Part shown: positions 45,567 through 59,669 of the stretch, in pieces | How positions within the stretch are numbered: the stretch's first letter is position 1 | How the letters are laid out: each line of letters starts with the position of its first letter | Assembly: GCA_019828545.1 (NCBI GenBank) | Contig: JACVRA010000095.1 | Location: 747,305-811,304, forward strand | Length of the DNA stretch: 64,000 bases | Reading direction: 5' to 3' | DNA from: Paracamarosporium sp. OC-R06-R3 | Taxonomy: Eukaryota > Ascomycota > Dothideomycetes > Pleosporales > Didymosphaeriaceae | The notes under the pieces: model-generated | Told to the model about the DNA's origin: nothing | Database searches by the model: none | What the model saw: the letters and a program-made list of their open reading frames with translations, nothing else | Made by a program: the position numbers and the translations under genes

Positions 45567-46070
45567 GGCGTGCGACGTGGCGAGTGTCGATGGCGGTCAT
45601 GTCGGTGTTGGCAAAAAAGTTCGCGCACAACAATTTTGCCGGCACTGACCGCCTCGCCCCGCCGGTAATCGATAAGCCTACACGTGCCGTTTGCCATCTT
45701 TGTACATCATCCGGTTTAGTGGGACAAAAAAACATCTGCTCCGATGCAGCACATTTCTCTTAGAAGAAGAAGCAGGGTATAAGCATTCGCCAGCCTTAAC
45801 AAACATCAGCAAAATATTGCGCAAGCATCCTCCCTAACTCGCTCCACGCTCAAATCGCTACAAATCAAACCCGAATCACCCCAGTCCGACATGTCCGCCC
45901 AATGACTGGTAGCTTCCCACTCGCCCTCGCAGATCCATCCAACATACGAAAATGCGATACGTATGACGCGGCTACATGGCCAAACCCAATCCAAATGGAT
46001 ATGTTTTCAAGATTACACGACAAGAAATGTCGCATCCGAAGCAAATGTACGAGAAATGTTGATAAAAGCC
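45567..46070. other. intergenic between RRP12 start and DOCK stop
   Basis: About 500 bp. Contains a 12-bp exact match to the MITE-like TIR (45636-45647) discussed under findings. No gene. Confidence 0.5.
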
Positions 46071-49000
46071 TCACTCCTCTTCCAGGGTATCATCGACGCG
46101 TCCCCTGACGCTCGCCTTACTGCTCTTCTTCCCAAGATAAAAGTTACTCAGCCGCTTCTTCACACTACTGCTCTTACCATGTCCTTCTGACTTCTCACTC
46201 TTGATGCTCTTGCTAGTCTGTGGTCTCCCGTCGACACTCTGACCGCGACTGCTGGCACGACTCCTAACTTTGGCCAGGCTGGGCTGGCTAGATGAGGGCT
46301 GGCTGGGGAAGTGCGGCAGCGCCTCTGGAACTGGCGAGGTAGGTGTGGCCAGGCTTCGGCTTAAGCGGTTCTTAGATCTGTCTTTGCTGCGACTACGTGA
46401 AGATGCAGTGGTCGATGCAGCATCGACGCCATCGTCTGCCCAAGACTTCTCCTGTTTGCGTTCTTTCTCCGAGTGCTGAGAGCCTCCCTCACTGGTAGGA
46501 GCACCTATGCCGAAAAAGGATAGGCTCATTCGCTTTTTGTCTTGTCGTACCGGTCTTGCATCTGGAACCGGAGAGATCACTCTTGTGCCGTTCACTTTTG
46601 GTGCAGGGTTGGGAGTTGGACTAGCTACACGCGACGCAGACGTTGCAGACGCCAGCCACGATCCTGTAGGGGAGCGTACACGTTGTAGCACCGTGGTGAC
46701 CGGCATCAAATTTGCTAGTTCATCATGGAATGCTATTTCGAGTCCTGGAATACGGTTAACAAGACAGCACATTCGCCTAGTTATTGGCCGACCTACGCTG
46801 ATTTAAGTCTGCTCGGGTCGCTTGTTGAGCAGGTCTTGTATATAAAGCTAGACAACGCCGAATGACCAAGGCATAATCGGTCAATGCTACCTTGAGCGCG
46901 TTCTCCAAAAGATTCGGTTCTTTAGTTGTCTCAATATCCTCTTCCTCAGACTCAATTGAAGCACGTCGTGAGCCGGGAAGCAGCTCGTGATATTTCGCAA
47001 CGCTGGTTTCCTGGGTCGTATCGACCGCAAACATTAGTTCTCGTGTCAGCTCAGTAAAGAGTAACTCTTCGCCACCAGACACCTTTTTTTCCAAAGTTGC
47101 CAATTCTACAGCTTTTCTTGTTGTCCGCTCAATAGCTGATTGAAGCGGCGTCAGCGTGACAGTACCAACAGCAACAATTTCGCTTCTCCGCAGAATCGTA
47201 GGAAAGCTTTCAGCAGTGGTATACACCGTCTTTTCAACCGTTACGTCTCTAGATGGGCCTTCGATGCGTCTAGATGCAGTGGTGAAATGCGACGGCCTTG
47301 TGAGCAAGTAGTAATCCCTGATTGATTGAGCAACTTTCGCACGTTGGTAAATCGGGTGCGTCATGTCTTTCTGCGCGCTGACAGGGAAGATTTGTAGATA
47401 TTGCCCCTCCACATCTTGTTCCATTCCAGCTGTGAGAATCTGTGCCGATGGGTGTTGCTGCTGCATGCGGTCGGTAAACGTAGCTAAGCGATCATTTGGT
47501 GATCCTTCGAAGATAAACTGCTTGTCTCGTAAAGCCATGGGAAAGCCTAGCCCTTTATATACCACACGGAAATAGCGTGCATTTGGCCGATCACCCTTGG
47601 CGATACTTTCGTAGATCTTCGCCATGGCATGCTGTGTCCTCGCCAACTTTGCAAAATCAAAAACGTTGTGCTCATACTGCGTCGCCAACTCCATATATGA
47701 ACCGAGCGCGTTATCCCACGATTGGCCGTTCTCATAGTGATCGATCATTTGGAAGTACAGCTGCTCCTTGCGCTCAAACGAACTCTGTGCAGGCAGAGCG
47801 GGGTCAGCGAGTGGTTCCATGATCATTGTAGGGTCCCATTCATAGAGCTCGGCGTGTAGTCGTAATGCAAGACCCGCTTCCGTAAAATTCTGCGCGTCGG
47901 CCTGAAGCTGTACAAGTTGGTGGACGTAACGGATATACATGTCTTCCTTCTGCATGTCTTTCAAAAATTCCATTAAATGGAGCGTGTCCATGATGTGAAA
48001 GACCTCGCCGGTCGCTTCCGTGCTGTGAACGGCTACTAAGAGATCCAGAAGTTCGTCGATCGTCGTAATCAAGCTCTTGACGGCACTAAAAAGAAGTTCG
48101 TCGGGATCCTGGGCCATTGGCTCAAAAAGGTCGACAAGTTCCTGAATGAAGTGCTTCTGCAGTACTACTTCAGTAAGTGGTCTTGACTTGAAGAGGAGGT
48201 CCAGGCAATCAATCATTTCAGCCTGGATCAATGAGAGGTCTTCACTCAGGGTCCATTCGCTAACAATCATGGTCTGGAGGACCTCGATTGCAACACTGCG
48301 AAGGCCTTCATGCACACTGAGACAGAGCTCGACGACTGGTGCCACTAGGCCTGGGACATATTGCACTTGGAATCCACCCATCTTCTCTAGGCCGTACTGC
48401 TTTTTGTCTTCACTACTGGCTTCCCATCCAATTGCTTCCCAGCTACGTTGGAGCAAGTCTGCGCCTAGCTCACGAATATCTCCAGCAATCTTCCAAACTG
48501 CTCTTCGTTTCTGCTCGGGAAATGTTTCTAATGCAAGTGCATCGCTACCGACCAGCTTCAGAAGGGCATCGAAGAACGCGCGCCAAAGATCAGTATTGAA
48601 GAGGTCTGCTTCGTCAGGATGTGGCAAGAACGAATCCATCAGAACACCAGATAACTTTTCGAGCGCTCGCATGGTAGCCTTGTGATGATAAATGTGGACA
48701 CTCAACCATGAGCTTGGGAACGCTTCTCCATCCAAGATCGATATGTACACCTGCAAAGTGGAGAACAGAAAACTCGCAAGCTCCTCCTTGGGCCAATCCA
48801 GATGAATGTTGATAGGTAGGCTTGACAGAGCTGCAAGCACAGCTGATATTTCAATAAGAGCTTCGTCGAAAGATGATTGAGTTGTGGTGGGCCGTGTAGG
48901 GAATGGATATGTTGTCGGAAAGAGGAGCGATAATGTTTTCTTGGTGGGACGTGGTGTGTTTTGGATAGCCCTATAAGAATCCACCAATTTCGGGATGTAC

Positions 49001-52000
49001 TCGCATGCGTCCTGACCGAGATCTTCCACTAGTGACGCAACGACCGAACAGCAAAGTCGAACTTGATCTTTCCAATGGTCGGTGACTTGCTCGACCTTGC
49101 CCCAGTGCGGGGCAAGCCACTTGGACACATTTGAGAGAAGCACTCTTCTGGTGTCGGGTGTTTTGAAGATGTCTAGACCTGCGATATGATGGATTAACAG
49201 CAATTTGTACAATATGAGTTTCCCCGATACCGTAGCACATGACTCGATAAAGCTCGACGTAAGCTTCAGGATTTCCATAGGCGTCATTGAACTTGCCAGT
49301 TCTGGAAGCCACAAATGGAAATTCTGAACAAGGATGGTTTTGGTCCCAATAAGTATTGCGGATGGGTTGCCCATAAGAAGTTCTAACGACTTGAAAATCG
49401 CGTGTATGTCTTTTACGAACGTCGGGTTACGAGTAGTAATGCCAATACCTGCTTCCTTTTCCTTTTGCTGCTGTCTCGCATTCATAATGAACTTCAGGAT
49501 GTGCCTGCCGACCTTGAACGTTGCACGTAATCGTCTCGAGGAGTCGGGATCCGAGGGGCTTGTCAATAGGCGCGTGTAGCTACGTACCAAGCACGCCGTA
49601 GCGAAGGGATAGTTGAATCTTGTTTCGGCATACTGGTCAACGAGAGGGGCCAGGTTGAAACGTCGATCGTGTACTATGCCTAGGATGATGACGAGGGCGT
49701 TGAACACTAGATCTTCGTACTCATCGCTACCGGCATATTCGACTAGTATTTCAAAGAGAGCTTCAAATACCTCGTTCAAGAGCTTGACGATCTCTATTTC
49801 GGGGACAAATGGAAATCGCCGCAGTAGGCCAACGAGCTCTCCACCAGCCTGGTCCCGCCATTTCAAGAGGCCTAGAAGGTTTGGGTCTTGCGAATACTTG
49901 GTACTACAAAGGAAGGTCCTCAGATGAAGTGAGGCTAGAGGACCCATGACTTGATCATCCTTCTTCCTTACACTCCACGGTAGGCCAAGATAGGCGCCTT
50001 TGCCAGCTATCATGCTCGAGGTATATTCGTCGTAACGGTAAAGGGACAAAGCATGATCTCCGTCTCGCGTGAATGCATCCTGGTTCCACAGAGGCATCCA
50101 ACATAAGGCGAAAGGAAACCCGGGGGCATCGGCTATGCTCATGACGATGTGTGATCCGGGTACTTCTTCAGGCTTGATCGCTAACCGAACTGTGAGACTC
50201 CACTTTTCGCCTCGTTCCACAGCTGTGGTTCGCCAGGCTGTATGCCCAGCGCTGTTGCTTGACGGATAGATGCAACCTTCGATGCGCTCGCCTGAAGATT
50301 TTCGAACCTCAATGGTCAGTTGAAGATTGTTCATAGGCGAGGTTTGAGTGAGAGGTACAGTTCCAGTTTTAGGGTGGGCAAGGAAGGCATTCCTGGGAAG
50401 GAACGCTTCGCATAGGGTCAGATAGATGTCGCTCCGTGATTTGGTTGGGGCCCCGGAGAAGCCAATTTTGCGGGACAGTTTGATGTTGTGCAGTAAGGTG
50501 GGTGTCTTTTCAATTAGAACTTCAGCATCAGAGTGTGCGAAGGCTTTGAGGTGAACCGTCATACGGTTAATCGGAGCATGCTTCTTATATTTTCCGTCAG
50601 GGCTTGGATAAATTTCAGTGAGGAAATCATCCCAACCAACATCTTCTTCGGAAGCTTCGTCAAGAGCATGAGGCAAAGACCACAGGGCGATGTTTTGATC
50701 AGATTCAGAGTGCGCCCGCAAAAGTTGATCCACGCGGTGTACCCCTACGGCAACGACTCTCTTCAACGTTTTCTGGTCCTTCGAGTTCGATCTAGGTTTC
50801 GTAACGGCAGCAGATCCGGGTCGCCCATCTCGGCTTTCACTGCGACTGACGTCCACTGATGTAGCCCGTACGTCCACTGAGCTGGTGCTAGAGTGAGCTG
50901 ATTCTTTGCGCTTAGAACCGAACATGACGCTGCGCCTACCACCTTTGAGGCTCCCAAATTGTGAAGGCTGTACCACATTTGAACCATTAGTCATGCCATC
51001 CCGGGACGGGTTTTCCTTTGGGCTCACAACCGGGCGTATGGGTTCATTGGTGAGCAATTTGAAGACCAGATAGAGGCTAGATCCGGAGCCTGCGCCCTCA
51101 CCAATGTCGGTTGAGCTCAAATCCACAAACAGCGACCTCAACTTGTCCCCAGACAGAGGCACGGACGTACCGTCCCGCGTGGTGAGATCAAGCGAATAAG
51201 CCTCGGAAAGAGGCACGGATGCTGCGCCAGGCGACTTGTAGCATAGATGCATGCTAATCTGTGCGCCGTTGTGCGCCACATCGCCCATGACCTGTTTTAA
51301 GCTCACAAACAGGTGATGGAGGTTGTGCTCGTCGACTTGTGGCAGCGGTCGGCCATCCAACAAACTCATGATTGACTGTAGTTTTGTAACCTCAATCGCC
51401 GAGTCGTCTCCCGTGAGGATGCGCCCCCGCTGGGAGGGGCTGCGCACTATGACATCTCCACAAAGCATCTTGTTCCCAGCCACGAGATCCCACACGGTCG
51501 CCTCGCGCACGCGATCCAGCTCTTTGTGGGTCAAGACCTTGTGCAACAGCTGGCGGCGGGCATGGTCCAGTCGCTGCACCAGAGCAGACATCTTGTCCAA
51601 CGCACTGTACTTGCGAGCTAGCAGCAGCTCGTGTAGCTTGGTCGAGTGCCATTCGCGCAGGCACGATGCGATCTCGTCGACCAGGGGTTCCTGGGCCGAG
51701 GTGGGCGTCTCGTCGCCAATCTTGAGCATGGGCACTGGGGCGGGCGGTCGGGGAGTGGTGGGATCGTGCGATGTCGGGGAGACGGGCGAGAGAGGCAAGG
51801 CGAGCTGCTGGAGGTGGTCTTGCCGCGCAGACCACTGGGAGCCATGGCTGCCGGCGCGGTTCTTGGTGGAGCGGCGACGCGAGAGCGGGCGGGCTGCGGA
51901 CGAGGGCAGCAGGGACACGGCATCGGATCTGGAGGCTCTTCTGGCGTGGGAGGGCGGCGTCGCACCTGTGCTCTCGGTCGGGGTGATGAGGCCGTTTGCG

Positions 52001-52326
52001 GTGTGCTCGCGCTGGTCGGGGCCGTCGTTGGGGGTGGGCGTCGCCTTGCCCTCGCCGAGCACCTCGCGCACCTCGACGCAGCAGCGCGGGAAGATGCCCG
52101 AGAAGACGCGGGCCTCGAGCGTCTGGCCCTTGACGCTCGTCAGGCCGGCCAGCAGCGAGGGCGGCGCGACGAGGTAGCCGCGGTACCAGGCGGCGTCGCT
52201 GCCGCCCTGCTCAATGATGTACAGCTCGTCGCCGATCTCGAGCGGCAGGTCGGCGGGCGACGAGGGCTGGAACGGATATGTGCATGTTGCGAATGCGATC
52301 CGCGGGAGCGGTCTCCAGCCAGGCAT
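46071..52326 (-). CDS. DOCK-family guanine nucleotide exchange factor (Dck1-like)
   Basis: A 5.5-kb first exon (52326-46797) and a second exon (46744-46071) give 2067 aa. Residues about 10-95 form an SH3-like domain (FATCTYPFQPSSPADLPLEIGD, AAWYRGYL). A DHR-1/C2 domain lies around 570-770 (SDIYLTLCEAFL, MNNLQLTIEVR, FPFALCWMPLW). The DHR-2 catalytic domain lies around 1400-1800, with WDNALGSYMELATQYE, ARYFRVVYKGLGFP and REYLLEGSP-like FIFEGSPNDR. DHR-2 exchanges nucleotide on Rac/Rho5 GTPases; in yeast, Dck1 acts with the ELMO protein Lmo1 in polarity and stress responses. The intron GTAGGT..TTCCAG joins ADLNQ to RLEIAFHDELANLM. The last 200 residues are Ser/Arg-rich and disordered. No ELMO gene is in the window. 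Confidence 0.93.
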
Positions 52327-53147
52327 GGCACCTCGGGTCGGGCTGTGGGCGCCTGCGAGGGCGCGAGGGCATCACGGGATGCGTCGTCGAGTGCCCCTGA
52401 TGGGGTGCGCGCGATCGTGGAGACACAAAAACCTGGGGGAACGCGACTCGACGAGGGGCGCGCAGACTCGGGGGGTGCGCTGGGTGCGTCGCCAATGGAG
52501 CGCCTGTGGACGGAGTGGCACTGGCAGCAGCCGCCTGAGTCGTGGAGGACGGCAGCTGTCTTGTGTGTCAACGGGGCAAGGTTCCAAGGTGTCAAAATTC
52601 AAGCACCTTCACCTGCGCCTGTTGGGCGTCGGGTGCCTGCAGCCCCAGTCGCGCACAGACAGGGCCCCGTCAATCATACGCGCTAGCATCGTGTCTCAGC
52701 CTGAATGCGCGTGTTTCATCTTCACATGATCTATCTGTTTGTTGACGCGTAACAATCAACCCTCAACCACCCCCCTCGTCGTATCCACTTCGTCGACCCT
52801 TCGTCTCTGGCACCTCGCCCATGGCTTGTGTGCATGGTATCGCGTGCATCCGGAGCCAACTCGGCAAGCCCCCTGCTGTCCAGCGTTCCTCCTAGTAAGA
52901 ACACCGTGACAAAATCTATTCTATCTAGCACAGCATCGCCGCCCATGTGATGCCTCAAGGATGCAGCCATTGGAGCAAGCCAACAAGCACCGCAAGATAG
53001 GGAAGACTAGTGACGGACCGACCCACACACGCCCGAGTGCCAGCACTCTCAACCCTGAGATGAGTCAGCATTTACATTCCGCAGTCCGCCAAAACGATCC
53101 GACACCCCTCTAGAATCTATCTTGTAATGTGAAAATGAGGAAAATAC
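52327..53147. other. intergenic, DOCK promoter side
   Basis: About 820 bp. GC-rich near the DOCK start, no gene recognised. Long antisense frames seen here are by-products of GC content. Confidence 0.45.
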
Positions 53148-54829
53148 TCACTGCTTAAGTTGCAACCCCATGTCCGCAACGATGTTGCATCTGTTCCACT
53201 CCTGATCCGTGACATTCTCCATCTTCACCACGTTGTCGTTATCGAGCAGCAGCCTGCTACCATGGCCCGTCTTGCCAAACGTCTCCCAAGTCGGACTTTT
53301 TAGCTTGGTCCCATCTTGCATCAGAAAACTCGTCGTGTATCTGTTCGGATTGTATGATCGAATGAACGAGATCCAATACTGTTGAATGAAAACTTGGGAC
53401 GCTTGTGTGCCGCCGTACCAGATGGAACCTAACTCGCCCACGTGCAGGGCCGCTCCCACGTTCCAGTGGTATTGCCACGTAGACACAGAGGTGGTATCTG
53501 CGTATGCGGAGGAGAAATTGAGTCCCGGGCAGATGTAACGGATGTGCCCGTAGATGTCTGCGGCGACATTGCGCCAGCGACTGTCACGTGTGAGATCAGC
53601 GGGACCGGGCCACACATTCGCTATTTGCTTCTGGTCCTGACCGTTCAGATTGGTGAATTGATCTGCAACGAACGTATATGCCTTTTGCATCGAAGACACA
53701 GATTTGGACGTGAACGTCATTCCTTCGTTTGTTGAGTCTCCAATGATGGTGGGTACTTTGACGAAATGACCATTTTTGAATTCGTTGTACGTATAGTCTT
53801 TTATGAAATCATAGTCCACGATAGGATTAAACGGATAAATAGGGGGGTTCTTCCCTCCCGGGAAAGGTATGTTCAAGCTGCGAACTGCATTCTGGAAGGT
53901 GACTGCGTCCATCGTCTGCAGGCATCCGAGGTCTTTGCAACCTGTCTGTTTGAGGAGTGCGTTGTACTGGTATTGACTCTCACTAACATTACGCAGAGCA
54001 GGCGTAGCGGGAGATTCGACTGTTGCAGCGTGAAAGAGCTCGTCATCCCTTCCGCCATAAGCCGTAAGTTGCATGATGACCGAGCCAGCACCAGCGCTGG
54101 CACCGCCGAGAGTAACGTGGCCGGGATCGCCTCCAAACTGTGCTCTATGTCAGTAGCCAGATAGAGACAATTGATGCTGGACAGAAACAAACCCGATCGA
54201 TGTGCTTCTTTACCCACATCAAGAGCTGACGTTGATCTTTCAGGCCATTGTTTACGCTCAGGGTCTTGTTAGCCACAATCTCTGCGCTGGCTAGGAACCC
54301 ATAGGGCCCAACCCGATAATTGAAGTTGACGATCACAATTCGTTTGCCAGATGCGCGGACTAGATCGGTCCCATTGAAATTCGCGTTGCCATTGTTATTG
54401 AAGCCGCCACCCTGGATGAAGACATAGACAGGCAGTTTGCTCTTCGTCGTTGAATTGGTCGGGGCAAATACGTTGGCGAACAGACAGTCTTCAGACCACC
54501 TTCCACCAAATTCGTATAGTACAGGACTGTTCGTTCCGATGCAGAGAGGACCAAACTGGGATGTCGTGAGATACGTGGAATAGGGCGAATTGTGGCATGC
54601 ATACCTCAGTGGCGTTCACGATGCCTTTATCTGGAAGCGGGTCTTGAGGCGCCGTAAACCGCAGTCCGTCCAATCTCGAAGTACTTCGCGCATACCGCAT
54701 GCCCGCCCACCGGGTAACTCCATTTCCAAAGTCCAATCCGCGATACTTGGCATACCCAAGATCAACAACCAGGTCGACGGCAACCAGTTGCTGGACGCAA
54801 AAGGTGAGCAGTAAGAAGAAAACGTACAT
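53148..54829 (-). CDS. secreted type-B carboxylesterase/lipase
   Basis: Three exons (54829-54605, 54555-54193, 54137-53148) give 525 aa. MYVFFLLLTFCVQQLVAVD is a signal peptide; the frame extends upstream but this ATG fits best. Family features in order are RWAGMRYA, EDCLFANVFAP, LPVYVFIQGGGF (oxyanion hole), VNFNYRVGPYGFLAS, then GGDPGHVTLGGASAGAGS. The nucleophile is Ser210 in GASAG, replacing the usual GESAG. STNEGMTF and AALHVGELGSIWYG supply the likely Glu and His. Intron phases are clean (GAG|F, DR|F). Such enzymes hydrolyse esters outside the cell, for example lipids or plant-derived esters. Substrate cannot be read. Confidence 0.93.
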
Positions 54830-56407
54830 CTGTGGACGTGAAAGACGGAGTGCAAGCGAACGACTGAAGATGGCTTGAAGGCACAAAGAGCCGATTGCCC
54901 TCGCGACAAAGCGATTATCTTCAGGAGGACGCGAGCTTGTTGTGGATGATGAACAAAATGACAACTCAAGAATGCGCATTCATAGAATGCATGGTAACAC
55001 TACGCTATCATCTTGAGATAAAGGAATCACAACACTACAATGCAGTATCAGTACTACAATGGGCATTATTTCAGACGGTACTCACCAACAGGTACACGAC
55101 GGATGTAAGATAGCTCCCATGTCAACCTGCGAAGAGCTTCCCTTAAACTACCGGAACCGAGTAGGCCCACACTAGCAGCTAAGCCTCGACAGCGTCGGGG
55201 CGACGAACGGGGTCTTGTTGACCCCTAATCAGCAAGGCGAGACAGGCACATGTATCAAGCATACTCGGGGTTCGCGTAAAGACAATTGCACCGGTACCGG
55301 GAGCACTGTTCAATCCAGTTCCAGGCCGAGCCGCGCATGCATCTCTTGTAGCGATACTATTGGCGTTGTCGCGAACGCGCGCGCAAATTGCCCGTGGCGC
55401 AGTTGACGTGTTCCTACCGCAGGGCCACCTCACGGACTAGGGACATCACCAGGCAAACGTCACGAAAGATAAGGTGCAGCCGTATTCTCATCGGGGAGCT
55501 GTTGGCGAGGTCCAGTCAAGAACGCAGTGCCAAGTGCAGCTCTGTCTTCTTGGCCCTGATTGCTTGGGGGATCTGCAGATTAGCTTTTGACGGGTTGAAA
55601 CGCTCGGGCATTTGATGCTTGTCCGGCGTGCCACCGAGCACAAGAGCAGCTGTTGAAGGCGTCGTCGTGGACGCAGAAAAAAACAAGGCCCAAAATCTAT
55701 CAAACCGCGCGTGCCGTGGGATCAGGTTGCCATGGGGCAGATACATGTCTTGGAGCCTGCTAAGTTCCGACGTAGCGGACACGATGGCTATGTCGCCAAG
55801 GACCTAGATGAGCGTTTGCAAGGCGCGCCATCTTTGCATCATTCTCCATTTTTATTTACTAGGATTGATCTGTGTACCGTTGACGCGGGTTTATGAGATC
55901 TACACAAACATAACCCTGCGAATTTCACCTCAGCGTTTCACAGACAAAGCCGCATCCATAAAGTTCAAATCGATTGACTGAGTACCGTAAAACCACCGTT
56001 GAACCTCCGTTTGGTTTTCCGCGCCATATTTTCTTGGTTCCACCTCTCTTACGCGAAGCTTAGCTGGAAGGATTTGGAACCGAATGAATGATACTAGCGT
56101 TCGAGTATGTACTACATATTATACTAGAAATACGATAGAGTTGTGTTAACCGTCGTGCCTAGAGTATGTTGCGAACACAAGTGGTTGACCTTGTTGTTCT
56201 CAAAACGTACTGATGTCTTTGTTGATCGAGACATACTGTTTAAACTAGGTTCAGCGTCCACGTCGTTTTCCTCCAAGCATTCATGTCGAGCACCACCTAA
56301 AAACAGTCTTCTGTTATTTGGCCTCGATATCGTACACTCCCGCATGCGATTTTCTACAGTTGGTCCACATGCGGCTCAAGTACCTCGTATCGGCTTCCTT
56401 AGATCCC
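54830..56407. other. 1.6-kb stretch with a weak minus-strand ORF
   Basis: The only coding-like frame (55516-55810, minus) contains MYLPHGNLIPRHARFDRFW and TAALVLGGTPDKHQMPERF. It is not recognised and lacks a convincing start, so it is not called. The rest holds nothing identifiable. Confidence 0.4.
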
Positions 56408-56878
56408 TTAGAAGTCCGTAACTCTCCCATTGAAGCTGTAATCTCCCGCAGCTCCCCAACGTAGCGGTTCAACCTTCGGCCCGCCAACTTCTCCCGTCTT
56501 GGGATTGACATCGCCCTCAAACTCGGGTGGCGCACCTCTCCTCAAGTTGGGGTGTACTTCCTCACCCTCTGGTATCCTCTTTGACTCATCTGCACCACTG
56601 TCCGGGGATTGGTTTATCCTTGCGCGTACATCTGCAGCGGAGAACGTAGTCGAGGTGGAAGTTGCGGCTGACTCGTCGCGCGGCGTACTGAATGCCCCTG
56701 TGCTCTGTCTTTGCAGGCGCTCGAAGATTTCTTGCTCTTCTTTGGGGAGGCGTGGCGGTGCCGGGGCATTGGTGAAGGGCGAGGAGAGGCGTGGTGTGGT
56801 GGTGCTGAAGGCGCGACAAGGGGTGGCGCGGCGGGAGAGGTGACGCGGGAGGCGGAGCAAGGTGAGTGTAGACTGCAT
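56408..56878 (-). CDS. succinate dehydrogenase assembly factor 4 (DUF1674)
   Basis: Single-exon gene of 156 aa from the ATG at 56878 (MQSTLTLLRLPRHLSRRATP). The N-terminus is Arg/Ser/Leu-rich without acidic residues, with CRAFSTTTPR typical of a mitochondrial presequence. The C-terminus has the DUF1674 signature: EGEEVHPNLRRGAPPEFEGD, NPKTGEVGGPKVEPLRWG and GDYSFNGRVTDF. SDHAF4 (Sdh8) binds flavinated Sdh1 in the matrix and shields it until Sdh2 joins complex II. Length is normal for the family. The open frame continues upstream to 57091 but that part is not conserved and would put residues before the presequence. Confidence 0.93.
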   Translation of the reverse strand: MQSTLTLLRLPRHLSRRATPCRAFSTTTPRLSSPFTNAPAPPRLPKEEQEIFERLQRQSTGAFSTPRDESAATSTSTTFSAADVRARINQSPDSGADESKRIPEGEEVHPNLRRGAPPEFEGDVNPKTGEVGGPKVEPLRWGAAGDYSFNGRVTDF

Positions 56879-58090
56879 TGTATTGGCAAGCGCAGAAGTC
56901 CTTGTCTCGTACAGATACGAACTGTGGTTGTAGGAAAGAACAAGTGAGTAGTAAAAGCCGACTTTGAGATACAAGTGGATAGAAGCAAAGTTCGAGAAGG
57001 TGCACTTGCCGTCTCGCCTCAAGCCGCGGTTTATCGGACCAATCAGAGTGGATGCGGAGAGAGCCATAGCTATCCCCAAACCAAAGCTCACTCAGTCTTA
57101 TAACTTTGGCGACATGAATGCTATGACTCCAGCAACACATTCGAACAAGATCCTATGCTCGCACGAGCTAACAGTTGAGGCCGGAAAACTTACACGATTA
57201 CCAAGTTTTCAGCCTCACAGGCTCCCGTTGCTCCCATACTTTAATTAACCCAGCAACATTACAAGTTATTACCGGTTTTCACTGTTCTTACCATGATGAG
57301 CGCTGATCTCACAGTCAGAATGATTCCGGTACAAACTACTCGATTGTGAACTTCTTGCAACTACTGAAGTTGCTTTGAAGAGAAATCCATCCGGGATTAT
57401 ATGGAGGTATCTCGCTACATCAGGAAGCTCGGAAATAGTTTATCTTCTGTTCAATAGAAATTGCACGCGTTGTAAATAAAGGATTGGTGTTTCAAGCTCG
57501 CTATGCTGGAGGCGTTTCAGAAAACTACTATTTGAGATGTCTTTGCTCATGTTCGCTTGGCTACTTGAGACTAGATGGTGTCAAATAATGCATAGCTAAG
57601 ACGGATTCATTTCTAAGACCTCAGAATAGGCTTGAAGCGGCTCACACCCGGTCTGTGGGATCTTTGAGAGAAATGACCCATGCCGTTTATGTGCTAATAT
57701 CGAATCTTTTGCACATAATCGCTTGCGAGACGAGCTGGAGTAAGAGAATATGGCTACCATACGGAAATGGAGGATGGAATGCTACTCTTTGATATTTCGA
57801 AGTTAGGCCATGGAGCGTTTGCCGAGCAATTTTGAGGTGTTGGGTTTCCCCAGTGTGAGAGGCTATCGAGCACCAATGTCCGCAGCTAGCTGCTATCAAC
57901 AAACATCATAGATCAAACTAATTCACAACAGCTTGGTGTGTCATTATGATGGCTCGATCTCGTTTCCCACAACCGCTACTCACGTCTTCAAGGAACTAAA
58001 GAAGATGATTTTCAGCCCACCAGATCCGGACTTTCCCTTCCAACGCCAACCACAGAACCTATTATACAGAAATGACGTTCACATAGGTGC
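56879..58090. other. 1.2-kb intergenic, no gene seen
   Basis: AT-leaning sequence between the SDHAF4 start and the RVB2 stop. Only short motif-free frames. Confidence 0.45.

Positions 58091-59669
<1,579 letters not shown>

Noticed and set aside
44843..45763. Plus-strand frames up to 206 codons opposite RRP12
   Set aside because: Antisense of RRP12 exons; no independent coding evidence.
51646..52686. 346-codon plus-strand frame opposite the DOCK start
   Set aside because: It is the antisense shadow of the GC-rich SH3/linker coding region.
55516..55810. Minus-strand frame with RHARFDRFWALFF and ALVLGGTPDKHQMPERF
   Set aside because: Protein-like composition, but no recognised domain, uncertain start and abrupt stop; too weak to annotate.
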